DNA of 64,000 bases from JAAZKA01 sp034926225 (GCA_034926225.1 JAYFRF010000013.1:62001-126000); one strand, 5' to 3'; counted from the first letter of the stretch, positions 1-9,826 are shown. The notes: generated by a model from the sequence alone, not told the origin. A program made the numbers and translations.

Positions 1-218
1 CCATCGAGCTTTCACGCGTAGGGCCGTGGCTCGCGGAGTTCATCCGCATCCCGGAGCGCAGCGGGTATCTAACGCCGATGATCCATGAGGAGTACTTCTA
101 TCCGGATTATTTCAACTATATCCCGGACTGCACGGAGCGAGTACTGGCCGCGTGCCGGTTTGCGTATGAGCACGGGTATCGCGCGGCGAAGCCGGAGGAG
201 ATCGTGCTGGAAAAATAA
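1..218 (+). CDS. C-terminal end of an unrecognised protein (cut by window edge)
   Basis: An open frame enters from the left edge (codons in phase from base 3) and ends at a TAA at 216-218, leaving about 71 C-terminal residues. The tail is rich in aromatic and acidic residues (HEEYFYPDYFNYIP) and ends KPEEIVLEK. I do not recognise the family. It is followed at once by a strong intrinsic terminator, which supports this being the real 3' end of a transcription unit. Confidence 0.6.
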   Translation, partial: IELSRVGPWLAEFIRIPERSGYLTPMIHEEYFYPDYFNYIPDCTERVLAACRFAYEHGYRAAKPEEIVLEK

Positions 219-230
219 GAGCTTAAAAAA

Positions 231-260
231 GGCTTAAATCGAAAGATTTAAGCCTTTTTT
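231..260 (+). terminator. Rho-independent terminator
   Basis: A perfect 10-bp stem (GGCTTAAATC / GATTTAAGCC) closes a GAAA tetraloop and is followed by six T. An A-tract precedes the stem, so it may also work in the other direction. It lies 12 bases after the stop of the left-edge gene. Confidence 0.93.
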
Positions 261-320
261 ATAGAAAAGAAACTGACTAATTAGAAAATACATAGCTCTT
301 TATATTGAGGTGGTGCAACT

Positions 321-389
321 TTGAACGATTTTAAAAAGATGGACATTAAAGCGATGAATTACCCTTTTCTGCATACCATAACAGCATGA
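321..389 (+). pseudogene. Possible broken gene start (RBS plus 22 codons)
   Basis: A good ribosome-binding site (GAGGTGG, 307-313) precedes a TTG codon at 321 that opens a 22-codon frame (MNDFKKMDIKAMNY...) ending in TGA at 387-389. The last third overlaps the 3' end of the opposing methyltransferase gene. It may be the 5' remnant of a gene truncated when the methyltransferase segment arrived, or chance. No family is assigned. Confidence 0.3.
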
Positions 390-1150
390 TTTGCAAAACC
401 GGTACATGATTTACTGGCACACATGAAATCGGCTAATTCTTCCCAAGATTCTTTCTTCGCGGAGGTTAAATTATAAATTTCCGGTGTGAATATAAAATCA
501 ACGCCAAGGTTTTCGACAATAGTAAGTCCATGCTTCTGTGCGGTAGCCTCAATTTCCTCCGGCATTGTAAACCAATATATATGATCTCTGGTATCGTCTA
601 TTCCTTCGCGGAGAAGTGACTTGTTTTTTTGGTTATTTGGATATTTGTCTGGTTCATTTAAACATCCGCCAAGATAAACGCCAACTTTGTTTATATAAGC
701 AAACATAATGATACCGTTATGTTTGCAAACGCGTTTGCTCTCCTTAAACACGAGGTCCTGTTCGTCGGGAGGAAGATGATAAATCGGTCCAAAAGCCAAA
801 ACAACATCGTAGCTTTCATTATCAATTTCACTCATATTTGTTGCATCGCCAACAACGCCTGTCACATTTGATAATGCAAGGCTATGAATCTTTTCGTTGA
901 AAACTTTAATATTTCCGGGTGTAATATCCAGTCCGGTATATTTTAGGCTTTTATCTGCCAAATATATCCCGTAATAGCCTGTTCCGCATCCGATTTCCAA
1001 AACGATAGATTCACATGATATGTATCTATCAAGGATACGTTTCGTATATTTATACTCCATAATATAATCTGTCCGATTGCCGGAACTGCGGCTTTCTTCT
1101 CGTTTGCCATCGCTATACCTATCAATGATATTTTTTGCGTTTGAAGCCAT
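359..1150 (-). CDS. Class I SAM-dependent methyltransferase
   Basis: The 263-residue product has a Rossmann methyltransferase core: motif I VLEIGCGTGYYG near residues 50-62, the acidic ribose-binding residue in YTGLDITP, and the motif IV region DVVLAFGPIYHLP, typical of Methyltransf_11/25-type small-molecule enzymes. The substrate cannot be read from the sequence. The ATG at 1150 follows AGAGAGGTG at good spacing. It is AT-rich compared with genes further right and stands alone, downstream of the AraC regulator on the same strand. It is probably cytosolic. Confidence 0.9.
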   Translation of the reverse strand: MASNAKNIIDRYSDGKREESRSSGNRTDYIMEYKYTKRILDRYISCESIVLEIGCGTGYYGIYLADKSLKYTGLDITPGNIKVFNEKIHSLALSNVTGVVGDATNMSEIDNESYDVVLAFGPIYHLPPDEQDLVFKESKRVCKHNGIIMFAYINKVGVYLGGCLNEPDKYPNNQKNKSLLREGIDDTRDHIYWFTMPEEIEATAQKHGLTIVENLGVDFIFTPEIYNLTSAKKESWEELADFMCASKSCTGFANHAVMVCRKG

Positions 1151-1231
1151 TTTGTTACACCTCTCTCCCTGTTATATATTTTATGAGCACAAGCGTGGAT
1201 CTTTACGCTGTTATATAAATGCAAATTAAAC

Positions 1232-3405
1232 TCATGCCTTTGTTCTGTATTGCCCTGGGGATATGCCGGTTGCCTGATGAAACAAACGTGAAAAATAATT
1301 GGAACTGGAAAAGCCGGTTTCTTCGGAAATGCGGATCACACTGAGATTCGTGGTTTTCAGGAGAAACGCGGCTCTTTCTATACGCTTGGAGATCAGGTAT
1401 TCCTTAAAGCCAATGTCCATATTGTCACGGAACAGACGGGATAGGGCGTAAACGGAAATGCCGAATTGATCCGCGATTTGATCACGGCATAGCTCGGTAT
1501 TGCCCAGTTTCTCATTTATATAGAACAACACGTCCTGGAACAGTGTGTCCTGTACGCCAAGCCGGTATGTTTGAACATATTCGCATACTTTGCGCGCATT
1601 TTCTGTGATTATGGGTATTAATTCGGAAAAATGCGCGTTACAAAGCAAAGCAGTCAAGCCGATATAATCGATTTGATAATTTAGATGTGTCAATGTTTGA
1701 AGATAACCGGATATAAGCATACCACAAATGCATCGATCAGAAGTTGCATCAATGCTTTCCATCATTTCTGATAACCAGGATAACAACTTTTCTGCATTTT
1801 CCGTTTCCCCGTTGCGAATGTGCTCTAAAAATAAGGTAATGTTTTCCGACGCTGTACTCAGCAGCTCAAAGGAACCTTGGTCGTGGCTCGTGCTTAAGTC
1901 AATTTTACCTTCCAGGGATTGCAGGATACCGTATAGGCATCCACGATATCAACCGCGCTTGTAACCAGCGTTCCCAACCCGACTTTGATCGGTACAGGGC
2001 TGATGCCGTCCAAGTACCGTTTCAGCATCTGACGAATGGTATCTTCTGAGACGCCTTTGTCACAAATACAAACGAGGACAAGCTGATTTCTTGTAAGTAC
2101 ATCAATGAAAACAAGCTTTTTCACTTGTACGGACTGTAATTCCTTCGTCAATTCCGCACGTTGGCGGAAATCGAGACGGATTCCCGCTACGGTCAGTGGA
2201 AGATACCCTTCGCCGCAGGATTCGTTGTCTATAGCTGTCGCGTTTTCCGGAGAAATATTCCGCTCAACGATAGCCTGCGAAAGCTTATATTCAAGTAACT
2301 GGGCGCTTTGAACAGACATGGTATCATTCAGATCGTCAAGCGCTTTTATGGCTGACAGAATCTCGCCATCCATTCCCTGACCGCGTTCGCCGGATGAGAG
2401 CATGTCCGGGGTGGACAGATGATACTTGACGGAGGAGGTTTTGCGAACGAGCTTGCGAATGGGCTTGTATACGATATAAATGGTGAGGCTCAGGAGGAGC
2501 AGCAGTCCGAAAAGGAGTAAGAGTAGACTGTATTTTGTTTCTTCAAGAAAATCTTTTAAGGTCAATTCATTGGCGTCTAAACGCACTAGACCGATACAGA
2601 TCATATCGCCGCGCTTCACCTTTGATACGGTATAAAAAGCGCCACTTTCAGACTGCCAGGGGCGAACGCTATCATTGGGTGAGACGACTAAATCCTGAAA
2701 AAGCGGATCCAAGAAAAAAGCTTCCTCCACACCGGTCTGCATGTAGAGCAAAGTGCCGTCATTATTCAGGACGCTGTATCCGCTTCCCGCCGGGGCTTCA
2801 TTAGGAAACGCGTCGCTCTTCAGGGTGTGAAAAATAATGGCTGGGTATTGGTAGTTCATCGTCACAGAGGTACCGACAAACAAGCGGGGAACTTCATTTC
2901 CAGGTATAAATGTGCTCAAAAGCTTCATTTCACCGATCGTGGAACAAGTAAAAAAGTCATTAAAATTAATATCCGGGGAAAAGGCGAAGCAGGCGTTGAA
3001 ATCCTGCCGGGTATATTTGTAGTCGTTGGTGATAATGGCATCGGAATCCGTGTAATAGAGCCCGAGCTCTGTCACGCCGGCAAGCCCTAAACGGTATGCC
3101 TCCAGCGTCACGCCTGCTTCATGATAATTGAATGGTGTTTGAGCAAAAAAGGCCGGCGATATCTGAACTTTCGCATAATTATTGCGATAAGCAACGGTTA
3201 GGGCGTAACTGCGTAAGGTTTCCAGCCGATCGGTAAAGGATTTTAAAAAACGCTGTGTTTCCTCAACGGCATAGGCGTTCCGAGCATTTTCCAATTTCCT
3301 ATAGGACTGTTGGAAAACGACGAAACCGGTAAAAACGGATGCGGCGCAAAGAATACTGAAGGTGCACAGAACAATGCGTGTCAGATATGAATGCTTGCCC
3401 ATCAT
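1232..3405 (-). pseudogene. Membrane-anchored AraC-family regulator, split by a frameshift
   Basis: Two frames on the minus strand together make one YesN-like one-component regulator of about 720 residues. The first (3405 down to a stop at 1894) has a membrane segment near residues 12-34, an extracytoplasmic sensor region, a second membrane segment (LLLLLFGLLLLLSLTIYIV) and a cytoplasmic linker. The second (stop at 1232) has a typical two-HTH AraC DNA-binding domain (QIADQFGISVYALSRLF; ISEETGFSSSNYFSRLF). The second frame stays open back to about 1946 and reads sensibly (SLEGKIDLS...), so the break is a single-base indel around 1915-1945. It lies divergent from the sugar ABC operon at 3617, its expected target. 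The start is uncertain: GTG at 3420 abuts the AAAGGAGG site, and ATG at 3405 or 3402 is preferred. It could be a sequencing error, a true pseudogene or, less likely, programmed frameshifting. Confidence 0.85.
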
Positions 3406-3547
3406 TTGGAAAATACACACCTCCTTTTAATAAAGAAACAATCTATTTATAACACAAAAGCGCAGAATTGTTAATGCACTTTTTTAAGTTTCTATTGCAT
3501 TTTTTTAGCGGACGCTTTTTTACTACTCTCCGGCTAGATTTTTGCAG

Positions 3548-3576
3548 TTGCAATCTGCGGAAAAATGGATTATATA
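3548..3576 (+). promoter_or_regulatory. Sigma-A-like promoter of the 3.6-9.8 kb operon
   Basis: TTGCAA (3548-3553), a 17-bp spacer and TATATA (3571-3576), in the AT-rich gap between the AraC regulator and the first permease. A Shine-Dalgarno AAAGGAG follows at about 3600. This is the most likely start of the ABC operon. Confidence 0.6.
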
Positions 3577-3616
3577 TAATATAAATTTCAAAAAATCTTA
3601 AAGGAGTCTTGAAATA

Positions 3617-4537
3617 ATGAGAGATCATTCTCAAGCTTCCCTGCGGAAACGGTTTCTCCGGTATCGATCGCTGTATCTTTTTTTACTTCCCGCAGTGCTG
3701 TATGTGGCGATATTCTCTTATGGACCGATGTGGGGGTTGCAAATTGCATTCAGAAGATACAATCCGGCATTCGGCATCCTCGGAAGCAGATGGATAGGTA
3801 TTGATTATTTCAAAGAGTTTATTTCCGGCTATTATTTCAAACAGATTCTTGGAAATACTCTTCTGCTATCCGTCTATTCGATGGTGGTCGGATTCCCGCT
3901 CCCGATTCTCTCGGCATTGCTGCTGAATGAAATCTCCAATATCCGTTATCGGAAGTTCATACAGACGGTCATCTATGCGCCGCATTTTATTTCCACTGTC
4001 GTTATGACCGGTATCATTGTGATGATTCTATCCCCGTCCGACGGTCTGATCAACAACGTTCTTGGGGAGCTTGGATTTTCCCGTACTTACTTCATGATCC
4101 TTCCCTCTTCGTTTAAGCACATTTATGTCTGGTCCTCCGTCTGGCAGAGTACCGGGTGGAGCGCGATTATCTATCTTGCGGCGTTGTCCGGTATTGACCC
4201 TGCGCTGACCGAAGCCGCGACAATCGACGGTGCGAGCCGATTCGCGCGAATACGATATATCAATTTTCCCACGATTCAACCAACAATTGTCATCCTTCTG
4301 ATTATGCGGATCGGCACGCTGATCGGTGTCGGCTTTGAGAAAGCCTTTTTACTGCAAAACGACCTGAATTTGGAAGCGTCGGAGGTCATATCCACTTATG
4401 TCTACCGTCGAGGTCTTATCGGCGGCAATTATGGCTTTGCGGCCGCAGTAGGACTGTTCAATAATGTCGTTAACGTCATCCTTCTTTTGACTGCAAATTT
4501 CATATCCTCTCGCGTCGGGGATACAAGTCTGTTTTAG
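3617..4537 (+). CDS. Sugar ABC transporter permease, LplB type
   Basis: A 306-residue inner-membrane permease with about six transmembrane helices and the EAA cytoplasmic loop (EAATIDGASRFARIRYINFP) that contacts the ATPase. The N-terminal RKRFLRYRSLYLFLLPAVLY and the IDYFKEF segment are typical of LplB-type permeases for oligosaccharides such as pectin or hemicellulose fragments. RBS AAAGGAG precedes ATG 3617. It is first in an operon with its partner permease and binding lipoprotein. No ATPase is encoded here, as usual for this group, which shares an MsmX-like ATPase encoded elsewhere. The substrate is not determined. Confidence 0.95.
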   Translation: MRDHSQASLRKRFLRYRSLYLFLLPAVLYVAIFSYGPMWGLQIAFRRYNPAFGILGSRWIGIDYFKEFISGYYFKQILGNTLLLSVYSMVVGFPLPILSALLLNEISNIRYRKFIQTVIYAPHFISTVVMTGIIVMILSPSDGLINNVLGELGFSRTYFMILPSSFKHIYVWSSVWQSTGWSAIIYLAALSGIDPALTEAATIDGASRFARIRYINFPTIQPTIVILLIMRIGTLIGVGFEKAFLLQNDLNLEASEVISTYVYRRGLIGGNYGFAAAVGLFNNVVNVILLLTANFISSRVGDTSLF

Positions 4538-4549
4538 GCAGGTGCCGTC

Positions 4550-5434
4550 ATGAATAAAATTCGAGAGACTTTTCCAGACCGGGTCTTCGGTATGCTATGT
4601 GTGTTCCTGTCAACGGTAATACTGCTTATTGTTCTCTATCCGTTGCTTTATATCGTTTCATGTTCCTTTTCAGATCCGCAATTGATCGCAACGGGCCAGG
4701 TATGGTTATGGCCGCGGGGCTTTAATATCGAAGGCTACAAGGGAGTTTTCAATGACTCGGACATTATGATCGGCTATCAGAATACCTTCTTTTACACGAT
4801 TGTCGGTACATTTCTAAACTTGGCAGTGACGCTGCCTGCCGCTTATACGCTGTCAAAGCCGGATTTGCCCGGGCGGGGATTTTTGATGGGATTTTTTATG
4901 TTCACCATGTACTTTTCTGGAGGTATGATTCCGACATACTTGCTTGTAAAGGCATGTAATTTACTGGATACCCGGTGGGTTCTTTTGATCACCGGTTTGA
5001 TCAGCGTATATAATATGATTGTTTGCAGGACATTCTTTCAAAGGCTGCCGGTTGAACTTGAGGAGGCCGCCATGATCGACGGCAGCTCGGCACTCCACAC
5101 CTTCATTCGAATCGTGCTGCCGCTATCCAAAGCGCTAATGGGTGTTATGGTACTGTACTATGGCGTCGCGCACTGGAATTCCTACTTTTCGGCGATGATC
5201 TATATCAGCGACACATCAAAATGGCCTCTCCAGCTTTTCCTGCGAAGGATCCTGATACTTTCGCAGACCAGCGAGGAAATGTATGACGAACAGGCATTGA
5301 TATCCAAAGAATATATGAAAACGCTGATTAAATACGCGGTCATTATTGTTTCTTCCGCGCCCGTTTTAATTATTTATCCGTTTTTACAGAAGTATTTCGA
5401 TAAAGGTGTCCTGCTCGGTTCCGTGAAGGGTTGA
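4550..5434 (+). CDS. Sugar ABC transporter permease, YtcP type
   Basis: A 294-residue permease with about six membrane helices and the EAA loop EEAAMIDGSSALHTFIRIVLP. The SCSFSDPQLIATGQVWLWPRGF region is typical of YtcP-like (MalG-family) partners of LplB permeases. It starts 12 bases after the first permease, so the two are translationally coupled halves of one transport channel. Confidence 0.95.
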   Translation: MNKIRETFPDRVFGMLCVFLSTVILLIVLYPLLYIVSCSFSDPQLIATGQVWLWPRGFNIEGYKGVFNDSDIMIGYQNTFFYTIVGTFLNLAVTLPAAYTLSKPDLPGRGFLMGFFMFTMYFSGGMIPTYLLVKACNLLDTRWVLLITGLISVYNMIVCRTFFQRLPVELEEAAMIDGSSALHTFIRIVLPLSKALMGVMVLYYGVAHWNSYFSAMIYISDTSKWPLQLFLRRILILSQTSEEMYDEQALISKEYMKTLIKYAVIIVSSAPVLIIYPFLQKYFDKGVLLGSVKG

Positions 5435-5502
5435 ACCGATGAACAAGAAGTCAGGAGGGAATTACTGCCCCTTTGACGATATATAATGAAGGAGGAACCC
5501 AC

Positions 5503-7221
5503 ATGAAAAAACGTGTATTCGTTCTAGTGCTCGTCGCAGCGCTCATTGTGACCATGATGGCCGGCTGCGCGGGCGGTACCGCTAGTCAGACAAGCGCCGC
5601 TACAACTGCAGCCTCCACAACCGCAGCAAGCACAGCCGCCACCACCGCTACATCGTCTGCTGCTTCTGCGACCGCCACGACAGCAGTCGCAACGACTGCA
5701 GCTTCCGGAGCGACAGATTCGGAGAACTTCAATGAAACCGGTTATCCGATTGTCAAAGAACCGATAACGGTTCGAGCAGTCTTCTTTGAATCACCTGATA
5801 ACAACGGCAAACCGGAAGATATGGATCAGTACAAGCGTCTCACGGAAGTGACAAACGTCATTTTCGATTGGACCTTTATGGATCCCAGTGCTGAAATCAA
5901 GAATCTCCACTTTGCGTCGGGCGATCTGGCGGATTTCTACAATGGCGCACTGACAAGCGATATCATAAATATGTATGGCGTAGAGGGCGGTCTTTTTCAA
6001 GACATTTCAAAACTGATTTATCAGTATATGCCGAACATGGTCGCGCGTTTTGAAGAATATCCGCAGGCGGAAAAAGCGATCTATGAGATTGACGGTGCGG
6101 TTTATACACTTCCCTGGGTGATGCTCGGCACCACCGCAGCGGACGGCCGTATGTTTTACCGCAGTGATATGCTGGAGGATCTTGGGATTGAGACGCCGAA
6201 GACCACGACGGAGTTTTATGACGCCTGTAAAACCATACTGGATTCCGGCATCACTCAGGGGTATTCCCCGATTCTCCCGGGGAATGGAGACGGCGTCGGC
6301 GGGTATCTGATGACCTACCTGTTCAACGCGTTTGGAGACAGTGTTGACAAAGAATTTGCCGATGACGGCACGGGCAAGGTTGTATACAACTATATCTCCG
6401 ATCAATATCAGCGCTGTATTGAGTACATACGTCTGCTCTATGCGGATAAGCTGCTTGAAAACGAAATTTATTCGCTTGATGCCGACACCGTCAATGCACG
6501 TGCGCGTGCCGGACAGGCGGCGTTTGTACAGAATTCCGGCATATACACCAGCGAGGACTTTGCGGACGGTATTTTTCATATCGATGTAATCCCGCCGCTC
6601 ACCTCCGAATGGAACTCGACGGCAAAGATCAAAGGCTATGATTGTGTCAGTGCTGTCAGCGGCGGCATCAATAAGGATTGCGAATATGTTCGTGAAATCC
6701 TGCGGTATTGCGATATTGCTTACGCGAAAGACGAAGTCATGATAGGGACTGGTCTGAATGCGTTGGCATTTAACATGGGTATCAAGGACGAGCATTATAA
6801 AGTCAATGCGGAGGACAACACGTATGAGTTTATCCTCCCGGATGGCTATGACGGAAATGCCTACACATATCTGCGGCTGCATTATTGCTGGCACTATGAT
6901 TTCGGCATTTATGACAACTTCTACTTCAATAAAGCGCCGCTCAACAATGCCAGAGAAAAGGGAATGTATTATAACAACATCCTATATGCGGTGGATCCCT
7001 TCCCGAAGGGACTCTTGAAAATGACAGAGGATGAGAGTTATTCGATCGCATCCCGGTATTCGGATATTTCAAACTATGTTTCCCAGATGCAGGCAAAGTT
7101 TGTGACGGGTGTTGAGCCGCTCGACAATTGGGATCAATACGTAAAAGAAGTCAATAACATGGGAATCGATCAGGTTTTGACGGTATATCAGACAGCTTAC
7201 GACCGTTGGAACAGTAACTAA
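5503..7221 (+). CDS. Sugar-binding lipoprotein of the ABC transporter (LipO/YtcQ-like)
   Basis: A 572-residue extracellular solute-binding lipoprotein. The start is ATG 5503 (MKKRVFVLVLVAALIV) after GGAGGAA. The lipobox ends in MAGC, giving a lipidated Cys. A 45-residue Ala/Thr/Ser-rich linker lifts the family-1 binding domain off the membrane. Long clefts with many Tyr and Trp residues are usual for oligosaccharide binders. It pairs with the two permeases upstream. A 69-base gap with no obvious terminator separates it from them. Confidence 0.93.
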   Translation: MKKRVFVLVLVAALIVTMMAGCAGGTASQTSAATTAASTTAASTAATTATSSAASATATTAVATTAASGATDSENFNETGYPIVKEPITVRAVFFESPDNNGKPEDMDQYKRLTEVTNVIFDWTFMDPSAEIKNLHFASGDLADFYNGALTSDIINMYGVEGGLFQDISKLIYQYMPNMVARFEEYPQAEKAIYEIDGAVYTLPWVMLGTTAADGRMFYRSDMLEDLGIETPKTTTEFYDACKTILDSGITQGYSPILPGNGDGVGGYLMTYLFNAFGDSVDKEFADDGTGKVVYNYISDQYQRCIEYIRLLYADKLLENEIYSLDADTVNARARAGQAAFVQNSGIYTSEDFADGIFHIDVIPPLTSEWNSTAKIKGYDCVSAVSGGINKDCEYVREILRYCDIAYAKDEVMIGTGLNALAFNMGIKDEHYKVNAEDNTYEFILPDGYDGNAYTYLRLHYCWHYDFGIYDNFYFNKAPLNNAREKGMYYNNILYAVDPFPKGLLKMTEDESYSIASRYSDISNYVSQMQAKFVTGVEPLDNWDQYVKEVNNMGIDQVLTVYQTAYDRWNSN

Positions 7222-7233
7222 ATTTGAGATACA

Positions 7234-7270
7234 CCCACCGCGCCGCAAGGTCTCGCGACGCGGCGGGTTT
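7234..7270 (+). terminator. Intercistronic hairpin after the binding lipoprotein
   Basis: An imperfect GC-rich stem (CCCACCGCGCCGC / GCGACGCGGCGGG, two mismatches) followed by only three T. It sits between the lipoprotein and the next gene. It could stabilise the upstream message or cause partial termination, so that the binding protein is made in excess. Confidence 0.5.
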
Positions 7271-7294
7271 ATCCTTTACGAGGAGGTAAAGCTT

Positions 7295-8554
7295 ATGTTG
7301 CAGTTTTCCATTGCACGAAAAGAAATTACACCGTCATTTTCGTTTGTACAACAAGGTTTTGCGGCACGAAAAGATCCGTGGACTTCTATACACGACCCGC
7401 TTTTTGCAACCGTCTGCGTATGGAAAGCGGAGCAGTCCCTGCTGATCGCTACATTTGATCTTGTCTCGGGAACGGAAGACTTTTCAGAGAGATTATACGC
7501 TCTCCTGCATGACAAGTTCGACATTCCGAGAGCGAATATCATACTATCCTATACCCATACACACAGCGCTCTGGGAGCGAACCCCCTATCGGAAAACGCC
7601 GATATTCAACGCTATAGCCTTTCCTTGGTAGAAACGGTGTGCGCGCTGACGGCGGAGTGCCTGTCGACGCTCAAGCCTTGTACGCTTTCCGTTTGCCGCG
7701 CTGAATCATCGTTTGGAATCAGCCGCCGCTTCCCTTCAAGCAACGGTATATTATGGAAGCCCTATCCGGACCCGACGGCAGCGGATCCCACGCTTTATTT
7801 GTTAAAGATTACGGACAATGCGGGAACTCCGGTTTGTCTGATATATCAATACGGCTGTCATGCGACAGCATGCGGCCCTTCCAATCTGGCAATCAGCGCG
7901 GATTTTCCGGGCGCGGTGAGATATTATCTTGAGAAGAAAAATCCTGGCTGCACCGTCATGTTTTTGCAAGGCTGCGGCGCCGATGAAAAGCCGGTCATTT
8001 CATCCGATGGGGAGCGTTTTATCTCGCTGCAAGCGGAGGAAATGTGGGAAAAAACCAAAGTATTCGCGGATGAAATTGAAGACAGGTTTCAAAACGGGAA
8101 ATGGCGCGAGGTGGAGGTTCGTATCGAAGCTAAGGAAGTCTCCGTGACGCTCCCCTGTGAGCGTTGGGAGCGCGAGCAATGGGAAGCCATCGCAAATAAC
8201 CCCTCGGAGCCGTTATACAGACGCAATGCCGCCCAAAAAGCCGTGAACAAGCTTGAACAAGGGCTCTTGACCGACGGATTGTCATATACAATTAGGAATA
8301 TCTCGATGGGGGACGATCTGCGATGGATTTGTCTCGAAAATGAAGTGGTTAATGGCTATGCAAAGAAAATACGCAGACGGTTGCATGGCGATATCTTGGT
8401 GCTCGGTTATACCGGAAAAATATGCTGTTATATTCCGACCGCGCAGATCGCTGCGGAGGGCGGTTATGAGCGCAATACTTTTATTGCGGCGGGAACAAAA
8501 GGTCCTTTCTTGCCGGAAACGGAAGAAGTTATCCTGTGCGCGGCAACGAAATGA
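7295..8554 (+). CDS. Neutral/alkaline ceramidase-like protein (cytosolic, N-terminal domain only)
   Basis: This 419-residue protein resembles the N-terminal domain of non-lysosomal ceramidases (PF04734). It opens with FSIARKEITP and shows YTHTHSALG and YGCHATACG followed by ISADFPG, which carry the family's zinc-binding His residues. Where true ceramidases have the Ser-nucleophile motif GDVSPN, it has FLQGCGADEKP, so it is unlikely to be a ceramidase. Related bacterial proteins of unknown substrate share this change. There is no signal peptide, so it should act inside the cell on something imported by the ABC system. RBS GAGGAGG precedes ATG 7295. Substrate and reaction are unknown, but a metal-dependent amidase or hydrolase is plausible. 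Confidence 0.75.
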   Translation: MLQFSIARKEITPSFSFVQQGFAARKDPWTSIHDPLFATVCVWKAEQSLLIATFDLVSGTEDFSERLYALLHDKFDIPRANIILSYTHTHSALGANPLSENADIQRYSLSLVETVCALTAECLSTLKPCTLSVCRAESSFGISRRFPSSNGILWKPYPDPTAADPTLYLLKITDNAGTPVCLIYQYGCHATACGPSNLAISADFPGAVRYYLEKKNPGCTVMFLQGCGADEKPVISSDGERFISLQAEEMWEKTKVFADEIEDRFQNGKWREVEVRIEAKEVSVTLPCERWEREQWEAIANNPSEPLYRRNAAQKAVNKLEQGLLTDGLSYTIRNISMGDDLRWICLENEVVNGYAKKIRRRLHGDILVLGYTGKICCYIPTAQIAAEGGYERNTFIAAGTKGPFLPETEEVILCAATK

Positions 8555-8563
8555 GGAGAAACT

Positions 8564-9826
8564 GTGGTTATAGGTGATTTTGATTACCAGAGATGTTTAT
8601 CCACACTGAAAAAAGAGATGATCCGCGCGACGGGCTGTACTGAACCGGGTGCCGTCGCGTATGCGGTTGCACTGGCAAAAAAGCTGCTCGGAGCTCCACC
8701 GAAAAAAATTCTCCTCACGCTCAGCGGCGGTATCATCAAAAATGCTGCCTGCGTGAGCTTACCAGGACTCGGGAATATACGGGGACTGCGTGCTGCGGCA
8801 GCTGCGGGAGCCGCCGCGTCGGATACGGAGAAAAAGCTGGAGATCATCGCGTCTCTGGACGATCAAGAAAAGAAGCTTACCCGCTGTTTATACGATCAGT
8901 TGGATATAGTCATTGCACAGGATGTACAGAATAATCCTTTTTTCATATCCGCCAGGCTTTTCGGACAGGAAAATGAGGCCGAAGTTCGCATAGAAGGTTC
9001 GCATACGAATCTCGTCTACGCAGAAAGAAATGGAACCATTGTCTTTACCGGAGAACGGGAGGGAGCACAGGAAGCATTTGACGTTCCGGACATCCAAACG
9101 GACGTGGAATTCGCGGATTGCTGTCTGATTGAGGATATTCGGCCGCTTATGAGTCAAGAGGTGAAGTGCAATTGGGCGATAGCAGAGAAAGGAATGCGGG
9201 AGGCATCTGGTGCGTCAATCGGAAGGTTGCTTTATGACGGAGATGCATCTTCCGTCCGAACACGCGCTAAAGCATATGCAGCAGCCGGTTCAGACGCGAG
9301 AATGGGGGGCACCGAGTATCCGGTTATCATCAATTCCGGAAGCGGTAATCAGGGGATTACGGTCTCGGTTCCGCTGATTGTATACGCAAAGGAATTCGGC
9401 AGCTCTGAGGAAAAACTTTATCGGGCTCTTGCGCTGTCAAATTTGACGGCGATCACACAGCGGCATGGTTTTGGTACGCTTTCGCCTTTTTGCGGAGCTG
9501 TTTGCGCGGGAGCCGCTGCAGGAGCCGGCATTGCCTACCTGTACGGCATGGATTACAATGACATCGCGCAGACTATAATCAACAGTCTCGCGATTCTTTC
9601 AGGAGTCGTGTGCGATGGTGCCAAGGCGTCATGCGCCGCGAAAGTATCCGCTGCTGTTGACGCAGGTATTACGGGATTTGAAATGGTTCGAAAAGGAATC
9701 CGCTTTCAAGATGGAGAGGGCTTTATTGCCGCAGATTTTTGTGATACCATGAGCAATTTGAAGGCAATTGCACTCCAAGGGATGCGCGGTGTAAATGACG
9801 AAATCCTCTCGATGCTTGAACGATAA
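8564..9826 (+). CDS. UPF0597/CyuA-like Fe-S lyase (L-cysteine desulfidase or L-serine dehydratase alpha-like)
   Basis: A 420-residue member of the YhaM/CyuA family. It has RATGCTEPGAVAYA at the N-terminus, INSGSGNQGITVSVPL in the middle, then FCGAVCAGAAAGAG and GVVCDGAKASCAAKV. The conserved Cys residues in these motifs are the expected ligands of a labile [4Fe-4S] cluster. Family members release ammonia (and sulfide) from L-cysteine or related beta-substituted amino acids. The start is GTG 8564 after ATGAGGAG. It begins 9 bases after the ceramidase-like gene and ends the operon. The context suggests a breakdown route for an imported amino-acid- or amide-containing compound. The substrate is inferred only. 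Confidence 0.85.
   Translation: MVIGDFDYQRCLSTLKKEMIRATGCTEPGAVAYAVALAKKLLGAPPKKILLTLSGGIIKNAACVSLPGLGNIRGLRAAAAAGAAASDTEKKLEIIASLDDQEKKLTRCLYDQLDIVIAQDVQNNPFFISARLFGQENEAEVRIEGSHTNLVYAERNGTIVFTGEREGAQEAFDVPDIQTDVEFADCCLIEDIRPLMSQEVKCNWAIAEKGMREASGASIGRLLYDGDASSVRTRAKAYAAAGSDARMGGTEYPVIINSGSGNQGITVSVPLIVYAKEFGSSEEKLYRALALSNLTAITQRHGFGTLSPFCGAVCAGAAAGAGIAYLYGMDYNDIAQTIINSLAILSGVVCDGAKASCAAKVSAAVDAGITGFEMVRKGIRFQDGEGFIAADFCDTMSNLKAIALQGMRGVNDEILSMLER

Noticed and set aside
5600..5720. Ala/Thr-coding repeats read as a possible CRISPR or microsatellite
   Set aside because: Irregular codon-level repeats inside a lipoprotein linker; no conserved direct repeat with unique spacers. No CRISPR array was seen anywhere in the window.
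6007..6894. 295-codon open frame antisense to the sugar-binding lipoprotein
   Set aside because: Fully inside a well-supported gene on the other strand, no recognisable domain, no clear ribosome-binding site.
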